Source: Strigamia acuminata (taxonomy: Eukaryota; Arthropoda; Chilopoda; Geophilomorpha; Linotaeniidae). Taken from it: DNA of 64,000 nucleotides. This document shows, piece after piece, positions 56,401 through 64,000 of the stretch (position 1 is the first letter of the stretch; every line of letters starts with the position of its first letter). Both the position numbers and the translations under genes were made by a program. The notes beneath the pieces are model-generated. The model was not told where the DNA came from. It saw only the letters and a list, made by a program, of their open reading frames with translations, and made no database searches. Location: contig OX442316.1 in the NCBI GenBank assembly GCA_949358305.1, positions 19,220,001 to 19,284,000 on the forward strand, given 5' to 3'.

Positions 56401-59299
56401 CTACGGGATAGTCCCGGGTTTCGGCACCAAGTGTGATGGATCGCGAGTCTAGGTGGTTTAGAAGCGTTTGAAAGACGCCGCGAAACAGTAAATTCACACA
56501 CCCTGGTAGTTTCGTACCTGCCGTAAATCGAATGTGCGCAGGAAGTGGCAGCTAACACACTCTCAGATACTGTGCACCACACTAATATTTATTTGTGGCC
56601 GGGTATCCCGAGCTGTAAAACTCGGGGACAGAATGTCCGGTAGTCGCGTCTGAACCAAAACCCAACGCGTGACCCGCCAACAATCGTGTTTTCACACGAA
56701 GGCAAACGAATGCACGTCTCGTAGTGGCTCATAAGCAACCCCAAACTGTCGAGTTTGAACGAGGATGGGCAATTTACTCGTGCTTATACAACGCACGGGC
56801 CCTAAACCTAACTCTAAACCTGACTTAATGCTTAATTAAAGCTAAAGCCCGAATGGCAGGCGGCTAAACTAAGCTAAACGCACGCGCAAGCGAAATGAAA
56901 GACACAAACTTCGAACTTATGGCCAACAAATCCTGTTTGGCCTTGGATGACGCGTCACGGCGATAAAATATGAACAAAAAGGAGCAGGAAAACAAATGGT
57001 GAACGAGTGGTGTAAAACCGTGAGTTAACACGCGAAATGAAATGAAAGCCTGAAACCGTGTTGCAGAATTCCAGGGCGAAAGCAAAGCCACAAGTGAGCT
57101 TCGGAGTTAAACCTCAGCCATGAGCACCGGCTCCAAAGGAGCACCTACGCGTTCGGGATACTGAGATCAACTGAAGCAAAAGAGGAAAAATAGGGTGAGA
57201 GGTAAACTTGGACTCAACCAAGCTTGACCAATCACGGAAGAGTCAAGAGCCAATCACCACTGTCGGTGCATACTGATGAGTATGACTGATGACGACGCGT
57301 GATGACCAGAATAGATATGCAAATAAGTTTGCATCCAAATCATAAACTAAAGAAGAAAAACTAGGAGTAGATAAGAGAAAAGTGAGAGAATGAAGAGAAA
57401 GTTAGGAGAGAGTAAGAGATAAGACAGAAGGAAAATGAGGAAAACTCACGTATCAAACATAAACAAAACAACAAAGGTAGGAAGATGACAAAATTAGGTT
57501 TAATAGGAACAAACACGGGTTAACAATGCGTAAACTGTACGCGTAGGAAACACGGGCCGTGACAGTATTTTAAAATTTAATATTTTAAATTTAGTATTTT
57601 GAAATTTGTAGTATTTTAAAATTTATAGTGTTTTACTAGTTATAGTGTTTTGAAATTATAGTGTTTTGAATTTTATAGTGTTTTAAAATTTATAATGTTT
57701 TAAAATTTATAGTATTTTCAATTTTATTGCATTTTTAATTTCATAATATTTTTAATTTTATAATATTTTTAATTTTATTTGCTATTTTAAAAACCCCAAC
57801 ATAAAAATTATCAAAAAAATGATTAAAAGACAAATAAACTACAAAAAATTGATAAAAAGACAAATAAACTACAAAAAATTGATAAACTACAAAAAATTGC
57901 TAAAAAGACAAATAAACTACAAAAAATTGCTAAAAAGACAAATAAACTACAAAAAATTGATAAAAAGACAAATAAACAACAAAAAATTGATAAACTACAA
58001 AAAATTGCTAAAAAGACAAATAAACTACAAAAAATTGCTAAAAAGACAAATAAACTACAAAAAATTGCTAAAAAGACAAATAAACTACAAAAAATTGATA
58101 AAAAGATAAATAAAGTGTAATAAATTATTTAAAAGACAAATCAACCATGAAACAATCAAAAATGTATGAAAAACAAAAGAAATTTCTTTAACAATAAAAA
58201 CATTTTCTTACAGATGTCGGTGTCAGATATTGCTGAACAGCTAGGATGCAGTGATAAAACCGTTAGAAAGTGGGCACAACAATGGCGACAAGATCACAAT
58301 GTGGATCGCCGAGTTGGGAGTGGGAGGCCAAGGAAAACAGATGAGCAGCAGGATGAAGCCATAGTCACCCACTCCCTGGCCAATCCATTTGATGGGTCAC
58401 AGGCCATTAAGGCACACCTCCAGCTGGCTGTGACTTCAAGAACCATCCGCAACCGCCTGCGAGAGCACGGTTTGCATGGGCGAGTTGCTGCGCAGAGAGA
58501 TTTGCTCACTGCTAACCATCGGGCTCTGAGGGTTCAATTTTGTGAGCATAATCTGCTCCGAAATTGGAACAACGTTGTTTTTTCTGATGAGTCCCGAGTT
58601 AGTGTTGGTGGAAGTGGGCAAGTCTACGTGCGCAGGCCAACTGGCGATAGGTTTGATCCAGCCTTCGTCATGCCAAAGGTGAAATTTTCTCAAATCATGA
58701 AATATTCGAATAAATAATTAATTTTAAATCTACTTAACATTTAATTCCAGAAAAGCAGTGGTCGGTTTGGGGTGAATGTGTGGGCCTGGCTGTCTCAAGG
58801 CGGACTTGGGCAGATTTCCCGGCTAACTGGATTTTTGAATTCAGTTATGTATGTTGATACACTTGGCCGGGACTTACTGCCCAGTGCTGAAAGAAGATTT
58901 GGTGTCCAGCCTTGGGTCTTTCAGCACGACCGCGCACCGCCACACACAGCCCGAAACACCCAACAGTGGATGGCCCAACACATGGGACCAAACATTGAAA
59001 TTTTGGAGTGGCCAGCCAGAGGTGCGGATTTGAACCCCATTGAGAACATCTGGGCAATTTTGAAGTCCAACCTGCAGAAGAAAGTAAATTAGCTGCAAAT
59101 ATAAATAAATTCTTGATTTTTTTAATTCATTAAATTATTTCAGCCAATGGCAACAAATGCAGACGAATTGTGGGGTCAAATCCAAGACGTATGGCAACAG
59201 CTTGCCCTGGATGCACAACTCGTGCCCAATTTGATATCATCAATGCCAAGGCGTGTTCAGGAAGTGGTTAACAACAATGGACATTGGATCCACTACTGA
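44411..59299 (+). CDS. Tc1/mariner transposase gene with three introns
   Basis: Exons 44411-44467, 58214-58678, 58751-59083 and 59144-59299, all phase 0 with GT/AG borders, give an open frame of about 336 residues, the usual Tc1 length. The N-terminus MPRLTKQQKDRLTGLYDAG joins MSVSDIAEQLGCSDKTVRKW, a paired helix-turn-helix; GRPRK follows. The catalytic DDE triad is present: D in VVFSDESRV, D in FQHDRAPPHTA and E in DLNPIENIW, with 37 residues between the second D and E (Tc1 itself has 34). Intron 1 is 13.7 kb because a gypsy element sits inside it; the other introns are about 70 and 60 bp. No stop or frameshift. Introns are unusual in Tc1 transposases, so an old or domesticated copy is possible. 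Confidence 0.85.
44540..44687. repeat. AT-rich degenerate repeat at the gypsy target (left)
   Basis: TTTTAAATTTAGTATTTTGA-type words. They continue at 57565-57790 on the other side of the gypsy insertion, so they were one array inside Tc1 intron 1. Confidence 0.75.
45575..48117. mobile_element. Mutator-like foldback element, non-autonomous
   Basis: The element proper is 45584-48108, flanked by the 9-bp duplication GCAAATAAG (45575-45583 and 48109-48117). Terminal inverted repeats begin GGGACAGGATAATTTGCGGA and extend well over 100 bp, rich in GGCGGAACNG words. A third, inverted copy of the TIR interior lies near 47165-47255. A large inner palindrome has arms of about 400 bp (about 45640-46045 and 46855-47245) around a tandem-repeat loop. 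A nine-base duplication with long TIRs fits MULEs. No transposase frame. Confidence 0.8.
46030..46860. repeat. 17-18-bp tandem repeats in the foldback loop
   Basis: Successive arrays of AAAAATGAATTTTTGGCC, then AAAAAATTAAATTTTGACAG, then AAAAATGAAATTTTTCACC, each with few variants. The three related words change in blocks, as if each expanded in turn. Confidence 0.9.
48355..48366 (-). other. gypsy polypurine tract
   Basis: TGTGGGGGCG precedes the 3' LTR on the minus strand. Confidence 0.5.
48367..48978. other. gypsy 3' untranslated region
   Basis: Between the pol stop and the purine tract. No env-like frame: only short minus-strand frames, none with a convincing signal peptide and fusion arrangement. 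Confidence 0.6.
48979..54138 (-). CDS. gypsy Pol polyprotein with AT-hooks
   Basis: An open frame of about 1719 codons. Its first possible codon is not ATG (TTG at 54138), and the frame continues upstream inside gag, so it is probably made as a Gag-Pol fusion by frameshifting (gag and pol frames differ by one base). Approximate residues counted from 54138: protease MDSGAQTC at 78; reverse transcriptase from about 450 with FSIIDGREAFHQI and FVYIDDIIVFS near 621; RNase H from QTDASYSGLG near 769; four AT-hook motifs at 973-1092; integrase zinc finger H-H-C-C at 1264-1298 (CEPCQRA); DDE core with VDYFGK near 1327, ISDNAP near 1388 and LAERLNQS near 1421. The order PR-RT-RH-IN is that of Ty3/gypsy. 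No stops inside. Confidence 0.94.
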   Translation of the reverse strand: MEALDSTSGWMVPPALQKTSTTALAAAKPKMTNFIMLSPPEFLASKEPKLIIGLKDRCRRDAAFVKIAWINIEFIAMMDSGAQTCIMTMALYEKLAKEIGIEMVKLDETIRTADNHITKVVGCAQLAVRAPTAVVCFTCLIIEEGSQELLLGLDFCKAVGLCTDHANEYWFLLGDGTRHPFLTEEQARASDPVILFPLTKEQPSLPEGIAVKGPPLYNLPALRNPPVPKPEETAVPVKLVGQEERELTPAIPAKGEKAEEKSVVAAKPPISEANCVLLNKRNFEVELFEPPHEDNPCIVKVVVARRGQDAQKWTFIWSPKRREKTARKRIVRVTRKPGKKAMCLSQMRRAIKLRKARVKAVAKRTLVETADSPSGERNVVDNVEPSSACQKAEGTPRQHDVNFVQYIPNRDPTNLAWVYDQLCNQLEPKRINHLIDALKPVAHIFREELGLCNNTQFEVNLKPDFRPIHVPVRPVNPAKREIIDAYIDQKLAQGVIKRSKSDCAVAPVVVPKKDGRWRCAMDFRPINSQTLPDVYPLPDIDNIFAYLGGAKWFSIIDGREAFHQIGVRPGDERYLAFITHRGLFEYTRMPFGPINGPATLQRAMNLTLAEHLYKFVFVYIDDIIVFSKTFEEHVTHLQKVLTLLDQAGFTMNAGKTELCKTSLEVLGHVVEEGLIRPNPKKTDAISKYPAPTNLKELQRFKGMIGYYSSFFPGYSKTCEVFRVLMRKNAPWNWTAAHQAAFEYLKNQVSLSTLHRNFPDWSKPYILQTDASYSGLGAALMQINNNGVRVPIAFASRALNSAEKNYTTTEIECLAAVWAVKRFRAYLELMDFYLESDHKSLTWLWAQREPKGRLARWILSLSEYRFTFLHCSGTKNRVADALSRAPVDPPIELDDEDCPALDDTYYCAYFDDFNDWPVPKMEELDEVTHWKSPNCKIVRAVTMRKQKRAFLARLNALSATAVDVCPVEDEPPPKRGRGRPRKNPIAKGPTQAGPLPGAQPTLPMSDESVAVSLPKEDVPVKRKRGRPRKTPASGDMTQPKSLPVTRPIPPTSEEESGAVSLPIDVPEKRKRGRPKKVVEKRPVGRPKKKTPIILDRSTGSEASEMSLDSEELPGDTDSEEFQIPVIPRDLAPRTQPRRDLASPTPSIDAELLDHSEHSSDESFYSLPADHPTIEILPTQKAVKEAQLADEWSKGLILYLNSGSLPPGEMEAAELKKRAVDMALHRGLLCKFPPTKIGQRAPTRRIYLPQSLRYKYFHCLHFPPTSGHLGIEKTLMRLKTRVFWPGMKKDVANWIKVCEPCQRAKVERRLPYGEMETAKPRRLFRTIYVDYFGKKLKSTGGHCYAFVMVDAASRWVDVRLTEKADVSTTVKQLKKFTYRWAYPKTIISDNAPTFRSAKFQAQCAEMGMVNKYISAYHPQGNLAERLNQSLKTCILAYIDEHTRWDKHIGSFILAINTAYQTSLKFSPYMMVTGQEARFPGDVDSDTDDGEPLPPDESRFLHRYLLRIREEARKNLDAAHLRHKRWYDRKRRPHTFKPGDWVTVKSRVLSSTDKQISSGFQHRTEGVYMIHRLLGPNTVLLMDQDGKISQPIHVSDLRHWYRAEEPEIEVSDVSSMVKGLEDQEELDSELEIDEDIPQEDLDDISARVVKFQTEVRSICINFDKERKQRIRTSENAAGITPYRGRLDAISSQDGAANGGHPCVSRRWNGGGTLPADVPGRCQ
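50861..51225 (-). other. cluster of four AT-hook motifs in gypsy Pol
   Basis: Encoded motifs, in protein order: KRGRGRPRKNP (about 51190-51222), KRKRGRPRKTP (about 51050-51086), KRKRGRPKK (about 50910-50943) and RPVGRPKKKTP (about 50861-50906). The R-G-R-P core binds the minor groove of AT-rich DNA in HMGA-type proteins. The linkers are low-complexity and acidic/serine-proline rich. Confidence 0.85.
54147..56255 (-). CDS. gypsy Gag protein
   Basis: A 702-residue frame from ATG at 56255 (MAEGGCPKEDN). The N-terminal third is charged and disordered, with an EEEEEEAG stretch. A retrotransposon-gag capsid-like region follows at roughly residues 370-480 (LALCGKPLNWYLHLRHKPKT, then FVVRFRKRYSLKEAEATVYL). 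The C-terminus lacks a classical CCHC knuckle but has C-x-H and CPHC groups (CGHSAHTF, IALCPHCFKPW) that could hold zinc. The frame ends at 54147 and overlaps the upstream extension of pol. Confidence 0.85.
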   Translation of the reverse strand: MAEGGCPKEDNSKSVWPSWMRRVGERLCDETPRRPLDARPPRTRSEYGLPVARGGGPPYLLRPHGDVTRVKVEDKSTSTDSTYCPDTTPSTRESRVDVSASDLLTPVQPNPSAPPQQRSSPEDNVEEEEEEAGQRPPEWLPYLQNAELAMNERMVRALNQFGQHVDYRLGNYRDETLVGVRQVIRAEIVALAVQPEEEVIPPAQQRPHNPLPGDGPRSDGQREPGGSVQSSRILTPSELNRQGIAVVGRLQGDVNPRLPSKERPSDVTARAGSRMGTPSQCNSEVMRSIIRSKSTAVSLPDTASVDRAAAARGDSVNTRLQRARVAQAAVTPTPRQRPQTRYDQYDLSHVRSEHVPIFDEEDQSYNAVERFLAKLRAHYIMTRIPDEAYIDLFIPLALCGKPLNWYLHLRHKPKTWDEFVVRFRKRYSLKEAEATVYLTDAWQEVGDDTAEFLCEISRYLEMIGIRGDGQQWNMAKHRLQPQITDAMTRYGVRFMSQAIEMGQEADSELALRSLQQYKFDERGVRRGPVPRPQSKDKDKQAVKATKKVVEPAKTKAAEKPPPGRFQFDKRKLVALAEVFGATSEDLQSVAGQSVVSVAPSRVPEPQINASVKVSENKPTPAVGAAQCGHSAHTFANTANPPTTPLPPGAEWVRNRKDRWYMRDIEKRIALCPHCFKPWQFPGNDQGPLSKPSNGKAVDPKPK
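56412..56429 (-). other. gypsy primer binding site (tRNA-Phe)
   Basis: Minus strand TGGTGCCGAAACCCGGGA, two bases after the 5' LTR. It is an 18-base complement of the 3' end of eukaryotic tRNA-Phe (acceptor TTTCGGCACCA). Confidence 0.8.
56432..57564 (-). repeat. gypsy 5' LTR
   Basis: 1133 bp, uninterrupted. On the plus strand it starts TGTGATGG and ends CGTGACA, so the minus form is TGTCACGG...CCATCACA. It includes the undisturbed site (GATATGCAAATAAGTTTGC) that is duplicated around the foldback element in the other LTR. Confidence 0.93.
57565..57800. repeat. AT-rich degenerate repeat at the gypsy target (right)
   Basis: TATAGTGTTTTAAAATTTAT-type words, continuing the array seen at 44540-44687. 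Confidence 0.7.
57820..58128. repeat. 30-bp minisatellite in Tc1 intron 1
   Basis: About ten copies of ACAAATAAACTACAAAAAAT plus TGMTAAAAAG, some shortened. It gives a spurious open frame (QINYKKLLKR repeats) because 30 is divisible by three. Confidence 0.9.
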
Positions 59300-60150
59300 A
59301 AGCAGAACCATGTCACCATTATTATCATCATTATTATTATTATTTTAAAATAACTTGTTTTTTTTATTTATTATTCAATTAGTTGTAATTCTTTGCAATT
59401 TGTTTTTTATTTTAATTTGTTTTTGATTTTTGACAGTAGTAACTAATTAAATATAAATTTAATTTCCATGCAATAAACAAAAATACCTCTTATTGTGAAA
59501 GAATGTTTTATTTTCATACCAACTTCTTGTAGGTGCTATAAAATATTTCAAACATTAATGTTTTATTCTGCAAATGATTATGACCACATTGATGAAAATA
59601 CCTTATATGATATCAGTCATTTTTAGATTGCACGTGTGATTCTGGCAGCCTTCTATGTAAGCGCGCTCTACAAAAAAAATTAGATTTAAAGATGTGCAAA
59701 GATCCAAGCAAGGAAGGCAGCATCGCAGCAGAGCCCAGTTCGAACTGCCTAGCTGCGCACACAACAGACTGAAAGAACAACTCAAACCGCTATGTTTAAA
59801 AGAACCCACTAAAATGGTGAATTTATTTTTAACGAGAACTAAGCAAAACTACGTAGAAAAAGAAGAAGACATCTTAGGACTAACATCCAACAGTCGCAAC
59901 AACAAAAAACCTAGCAACAACAAACAATCAGGACGACCGATTCAGTTAAAAGATAACAGCTAACTTACTCATGAAAAAACGAATTGGTTCTAGTGATAAA
60001 TTAAAGCATTAAAGCTAGCAAAAAATACATAGCCGTAACAGAAATAAATACAAACAGCACAAATGCATATCAAATAAATTTGCACTGATCAGCTGTCGCC
60101 CATCACCATGTGACCACTAAGAGATCAAAATAAATTAAATTAAAACAAAT
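59300..60150. other. 3' flank of the Tc1-like gene and spacer
   Basis: AT-rich, with an ATT microsatellite at about 59320-59345 and an AATAAA near 59472 that could serve as the polyadenylation signal of the transposase gene. A short basic plus-strand frame at 59694-59963 has no recognisable domain. Confidence 0.4.
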
Positions 60151-60152
60151 CA

Positions 60153-60624
<472 letters not shown>

Positions 60625-60679
60625 AACAAAATCGTTATTTTTTTGTTACATTAAAACCATCAAATACATTCACCCGACT

Positions 60680-61280
60680 TTAAAAACAAAAACAAACCAG
60701 GCCGCTCTTCGCACGTGATATGCGTTTAGACCAGATAAATAATAAAAATCGCGACGTCTGTTGATTTGAAACGTAAAAAGAGCGACGCTGGATGCATTCG
60801 TCGTTTTCGTTTTTCTCCACTTGACGTGGCCACTCTCGGCTTCCGACGCTTCGTGTTTTACACCGACATTTGATGGATTTTGCGGCGTCCACATCATTCC
60901 TTTGCTCTGGATCCAACCGCTGTTCGGATTACCCGTTCCGCCGGTCTGGTGCACCAATTCCAGCACAAATTGACCGTCTGTCGTGCAAATAAATGCGAAA
61001 AATAATTAAAATGATTAAAACGATCAAAAATCGTCAATTTTTTACGATTTTACTCAATTATTGCCCAAATAAAAACTTAGATTACCGTTCTTGTTGTTCT
61101 CGGTATGATTCGTGCATGTTTCGTGATGTTTCGTGATGTTTCGTGTTGATTTGCGTCGATAAACAACGTCGGAGCGTTGAATTTCCGTTCGTGCACGAGT
61201 TTTTTGAGAAATTCGTGCGCAGTTGCGGTTGCTGGCACTCGTTGGGGTCCGTGGAACGTTGAGCACATCCAGAACTTGTT
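60680..61280 (-). other. exon-like sequence, unidentified
   Basis: From an acceptor near 60977 the frame reads GQFVLELVHQTGGTGNPNSG and continues open for about 95 residues. Further upstream, 61280-61140 is open in several frames, one with NECQQPQ and CTNGNST suggestive of a degraded EGF repeat, another reading PATATAHEFLKKLVHERKFN. It ends exactly where the LTR at 61278 begins, so the LTR element inserted into exon-like sequence. No family assigned. Confidence 0.25.
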
Positions 61281-62295
61281 GTGACCCGACTGGACCGGGG
61301 TCAACGAAGAGTTTCTCTCGTGACCTCGTTTCGGGTGTAAGGGGAGCCGCAAGCGCGTCTCCCTTCCCTCAGTGCATTGACATCTAGTCAATGGACAGGC
61401 GTCTGCCCTGAGGGAGTGGGGATGGCTCGTCCACCCCACCATTGGGTGATTCCGGTCACCTGTCAACCCCGCTTTGTGCAAAGGAATGTGCCTTGCACTG
61501 AGCGGGCAGAACCAACACAACCATCAAACGAGAAACACACGTAAACCCGTCGTCCTACAAGATCAGGCCCAAGTAAATATACTGGGATTGACCAAGGACA
61601 AAGGACAATTTACCGTGAGTACGTTTGGTCAGTGTCAAACTCCGCAGAGTAACCTGCGAGATAAGATTACCACACTATTTTAGCACACCAGCTAGAAATA
61701 GTAAAAACCACTCCAGTTTAGCGAGTTGTGCAGACAAACGGTCGCACAAGCCTAAACTGCAGTAAAACCACGACGAGCGTTCCCGCCGCTGTGTGACCGC
61801 CGGGAGCCAGAAGAGTCCGCCGCTGTGTGATCGCCGGACACCACACAAAAACCTAGACAACAGCCCGAAGTAAGCCTTTTAACTAAGCATTCACTCGCGC
61901 CCGACCAGCGTGAGCCCGAAGGACCAGCCAGAGACGAGCCGAGGACGCCATATTGCCACGCCGGCCCAAGACGACACCACGTTGCCACAACGAGGACGCC
62001 ATCTTGGACACGACCGAGACAACAGACGACCTCGCCGATTCCAGCCAGCTTTCATCATACCTTTACCTTTCCATTTCCCTTCACCCATTCCGATTTACCT
62101 TTTACCTACCTTTTATATATATATATATATAAGATATATCTGTACATTGTCCCACAGAATAAATCTATATTATATTTTACCTTTTATATCTGTGTAATCA
62201 TTTCTTTGGGTAAACCGCTTGAGCAAAGCGGTAGTGAGTTAGTCGAATTAAGTAATCAACCCACGAGTTAGCGACGGTTAGAGTTGAGCGCGACA
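61278..62295 (+). repeat. 5' LTR of a third LTR retrotransposon (partial element)
   Basis: Begins TGTGACCCGACTGGACCGGG and ends GCGACA just before a primer site; about 1016 bp. It contains a TATATATATATATAAG stretch near 62117-62135 and AATAAA near 62159, as expected of promoter and polyadenylation signals in an LTR. The 3' LTR lies outside the window, so the exact ends and target duplication are unconfirmed. Confidence 0.6.
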
Positions 62296-62297
62296 CG

Positions 62298-62315
62298 TGG
62301 GGGCCTGTCCGGGAT
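62298..62315 (+). other. primer binding site, tRNA-Pro-like
   Basis: TGGGGGCCTGTCCGGGAT resembles the tRNA-Pro site TGGGGGCTCGTCCGGGAT, differing at two adjacent bases. It lies two bases after the LTR end. Confidence 0.6.
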
Positions 62316-62367
62316 CAAGTCGAATAACTGATTCTAACCTGTGATTACATCATACCCAAAGCAAGAA

Positions 62368-64000
62368 ATGGCAGATAATACCCGAGTAACAGATTCCGAC
62401 TCCGACGCAAACAAGAGAGCCGGCAGTCGTAAAGGCGCCGACTATCACTTGCGATCTGGAGGTCCCTTACCCAAAGCCTCAGCGCACGAAGCGAGGCAAA
62501 AACGGCGTAAGCCTAAACCCGATCGTAGAAGCGCATCCGAGGCATCGCACCCGTCTCGCACCGAGACGAGGCAGCGATTGGACGAGACAGAGCGGGGTGA
62601 AGAGCAATCTCACTCCAAACTGCCGCGTTCTAACCGTGACGGCGAGACGAGCGGAAACGAGGTTTTATCCCGTAACCAATCGCCTCGTCTAACGCACGAC
62701 ACCGAGGTGGGCAGTCCGAAAGCAGCGTCTCCGATACAAAAGACGGCCTCAAATACGACCGCTAATTCGGCACTAAACACGCCAATTACGCAAAGCCGCC
62801 CAGCTTCGGTCAGGTCCGAAGGACACAAGTCCAACTCATCCTCTGTCAAGCGTGTTTCGAGCCAGCCTTACAGCGTCTCGGGCACCTTGATTGATGCGAT
62901 GCAATTGGCACAGGCGGAAGGAGTGAGATACACCCTTCCGACGGGGAAAATTACCGTGTACGAAACGTTACAGATCGTACGTGCAGCTTTAAAAGCGCAC
63001 AGTGTATCCCCACAAATCACCATTGTTGAAGGTGCACACGCTCAACAATTGGTTGATTCCGCTCAATTTGAAGCGGATGCAGAGAACGAGGCTCGTCAAG
63101 CCATTCGCGAGAGACGGAGGAAGCTGGCGGAAAGAGAAGCGCAAGCTCTCGAGTACGGCAGAACCCAGCCCAATCCGACTACTCCCGAGGAGGTAGAAAT
63201 AGTTGACCGAGCCCTGAGAGCACATCGATATGCTTTCCACTCGCAACAAGAAGCAGAGCGAGCATTTATGGCCAGATTGCGACGAGATGACCCGAAATCC
63301 GTCCGCAAACCAGAGGTCAGTTCATCCGAGCTGTCCGACGAGAGCCTAGAGGGAGACCCAAAGCGCACGCCGAAGGCCAAACCCAAACCCCAGCCGGAGA
63401 GAGCAACACCAGCTACTCCGCGCAAGAGAGATGCGTCGGCCAGAGAACAACAAACTCGGCCCCGCATGCAAGCTCTCGATTCAGCCACAAATAATGCGAT
63501 AACGCGATTAATCAACGCTAATAATGCTAGGCGAAATGAAGAGCAAGCTCTCACAAGCCAACAGCATGATAATCCACAAGGGACTGAGTGGCAACAACCA
63601 GTGCCCATCCTTAAAGACGACGAGTCGTCAAGGAGACAATCGCATGATCGCACCTCTTCGCGAGAAGAAGGCAAACGCGATGAAAGACCGAAATATTTTC
63701 ACTACGGAAATAGTGATTCGTCGTCAGATGGACTGGAGTCAAATGCACCCAGTCATCACGATTCGGAGAGAGGTTCCGGAGAAAGACGAAGGGAAAGAGA
63801 ACGCGATGAACGCAGAGAAAGGGAACGTGACGACCGTCGTAGGGGCCGGAAAGAGTCAAACTCTTCACGGCGCAACCCGCCACGCCGCTCACCGTCTCCC
63901 GACCCCAGCTCCGACCCCTCATCCAACGACGACAGACGAAAGGAAAAATCAAGTAATCGCCGGAAGAGATCCAACTCTCCGCGCGATAGAGAGAAACGAC
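62368..64000 (+). CDS. Gag-like protein of the third LTR element (runs off the window)
   Basis: From ATG at 62368 (MADNTRVTDSDSDANKRAGS) the frame stays open for 544 codons to the window end. The N-terminal 170 residues are basic and Ser-rich. A structured part follows at about 175-320 (GTLIDAMQLAQAEGVRYTLP, then an ERRRKLAEREAQALEYGRTQ helix). The C-terminal part is rich in Arg, Ser, Glu and Asp, with RERERDERRERERDDRRR and SRRNPPRRSPSP-type stretches like SR proteins. Position after LTR and primer site makes it Gag. I cannot tell gypsy from BEL without pol. Confidence 0.6.
   Translation, partial: MADNTRVTDSDSDANKRAGSRKGADYHLRSGGPLPKASAHEARQKRRKPKPDRRSASEASHPSRTETRQRLDETERGEEQSHSKLPRSNRDGETSGNEVLSRNQSPRLTHDTEVGSPKAASPIQKTASNTTANSALNTPITQSRPASVRSEGHKSNSSSVKRVSSQPYSVSGTLIDAMQLAQAEGVRYTLPTGKITVYETLQIVRAALKAHSVSPQITIVEGAHAQQLVDSAQFEADAENEARQAIRERRRKLAEREAQALEYGRTQPNPTTPEEVEIVDRALRAHRYAFHSQQEAERAFMARLRRDDPKSVRKPEVSSSELSDESLEGDPKRTPKAKPKPQPERATPATPRKRDASAREQQTRPRMQALDSATNNAITRLINANNARRNEEQALTSQQHDNPQGTEWQQPVPILKDDESSRRQSHDRTSSREEGKRDERPKYFHYGNSDSSSDGLESNAPSHHDSERGSGERRRERERDERRERERDDRRRGRKESNSSRRNPPRRSPSPDPSSDPSSNDDRRKEKSSNRRKRSNSPRDREKR

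Larger units (their letters stand above)
44688..57564 (-). mobile_element. complete Ty3/gypsy LTR retrotransposon
   Basis: Minus-strand element with 1133-bp LTRs at 56432-57564 and at 44688-48354, the latter split by a foldback element. A 4-bp target duplication GTAT (44684-44687 and 57565-57568), tRNA-Phe primer site, purine tract, and gag and pol frames are all open. It sits in intron 1 of the Tc1-like gene. The LTRs have equal length once the insert is removed and matched wherever compared, indicating a fairly recent insertion, followed by the foldback element. Confidence 0.93.

Noticed and set aside
57819-58109. 96-residue QINYKKLIKR repeat protein
   Set aside because: 30-bp minisatellite inside intron 1 of the transposase gene.
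43990-59650. Terminal inverted repeats of the Tc1-like element
   Set aside because: I compared the flanks by eye and found no convincing matching ends.

Overview
The window is nuclear DNA of an invertebrate animal, AT-rich and dense in repeats and mobile elements. Evidence: genes broken by short introns with T-rich acceptors; fragments of animal or eukaryotic families (RNA polymerase III subunit RPC5, LDL-receptor-related protein, fibrillin-like EGF proteins, a DUF229 sulfatase-like protein, SEC23); a copia element primed by metazoan initiator-Met tRNA; and hAT, Tc1/mariner, Mutator-like, copia and gypsy elements. DUF229 expansion and CTCF-like motifs would fit an arthropod or an early-branching nematode, but I cannot name the organism. 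There is no bacterial gene, operon, rRNA or CRISPR array. Layout: 0-3.8 kb holds tRNA-like debris, an RGG-box exon and an RPC5 (POLR3E) N-terminal gene piece. 4.3-7.9 kb holds tandem repeats and an unidentified minus-strand gene. 7.9-19.5 kb is a repeat complex: a 21-bp minisatellite, a 500-bp foldback, a 280/261-bp palindromic satellite, then a roughly 9-kb imperfect inverted duplication (EGF exon, palindromic satellite, 23-bp satellite) whose axis is a hairpin carrying about seven CTCF-like motifs. 19.3-20 kb carries EGF exons and 20.4-22.1 kb a frameshifted DUF229 gene. 22-32.6 kb carries several unidentified minus-strand exons, more EGF exons, short inverted-repeat elements and a decayed LRP segment. 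Nested elements: 32970-42062 is a non-autonomous hAT element (8-bp target duplication) made largely of a 12-bp minisatellite, split by an apparently intact copia element (LTRs of equal length that appear identical, 5-bp duplication). 44411-59299 is an intron-containing, open Tc1-like transposase gene; its first intron (13.7 kb) holds an apparently intact gypsy element (4-bp duplication), whose 3' LTR holds a 2.5-kb Mutator-like foldback element (9-bp duplication). The gypsy Pol has four AT-hook motifs between RNase H and integrase. 60.1-61.3 kb carries SEC23 exons and exon-like sequence, and 61.3-64 kb the 5' LTR, primer site and long gag-like ORF of a third LTR element that runs off the window. 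Reading together: most real coding capacity here belongs to transposons. The host genes are mostly fragments with one-base frame breaks, either relics or indel errors in the assembly. Inverted-repeat structure recurs at every scale, from satellite monomers to the 9-kb palindrome.
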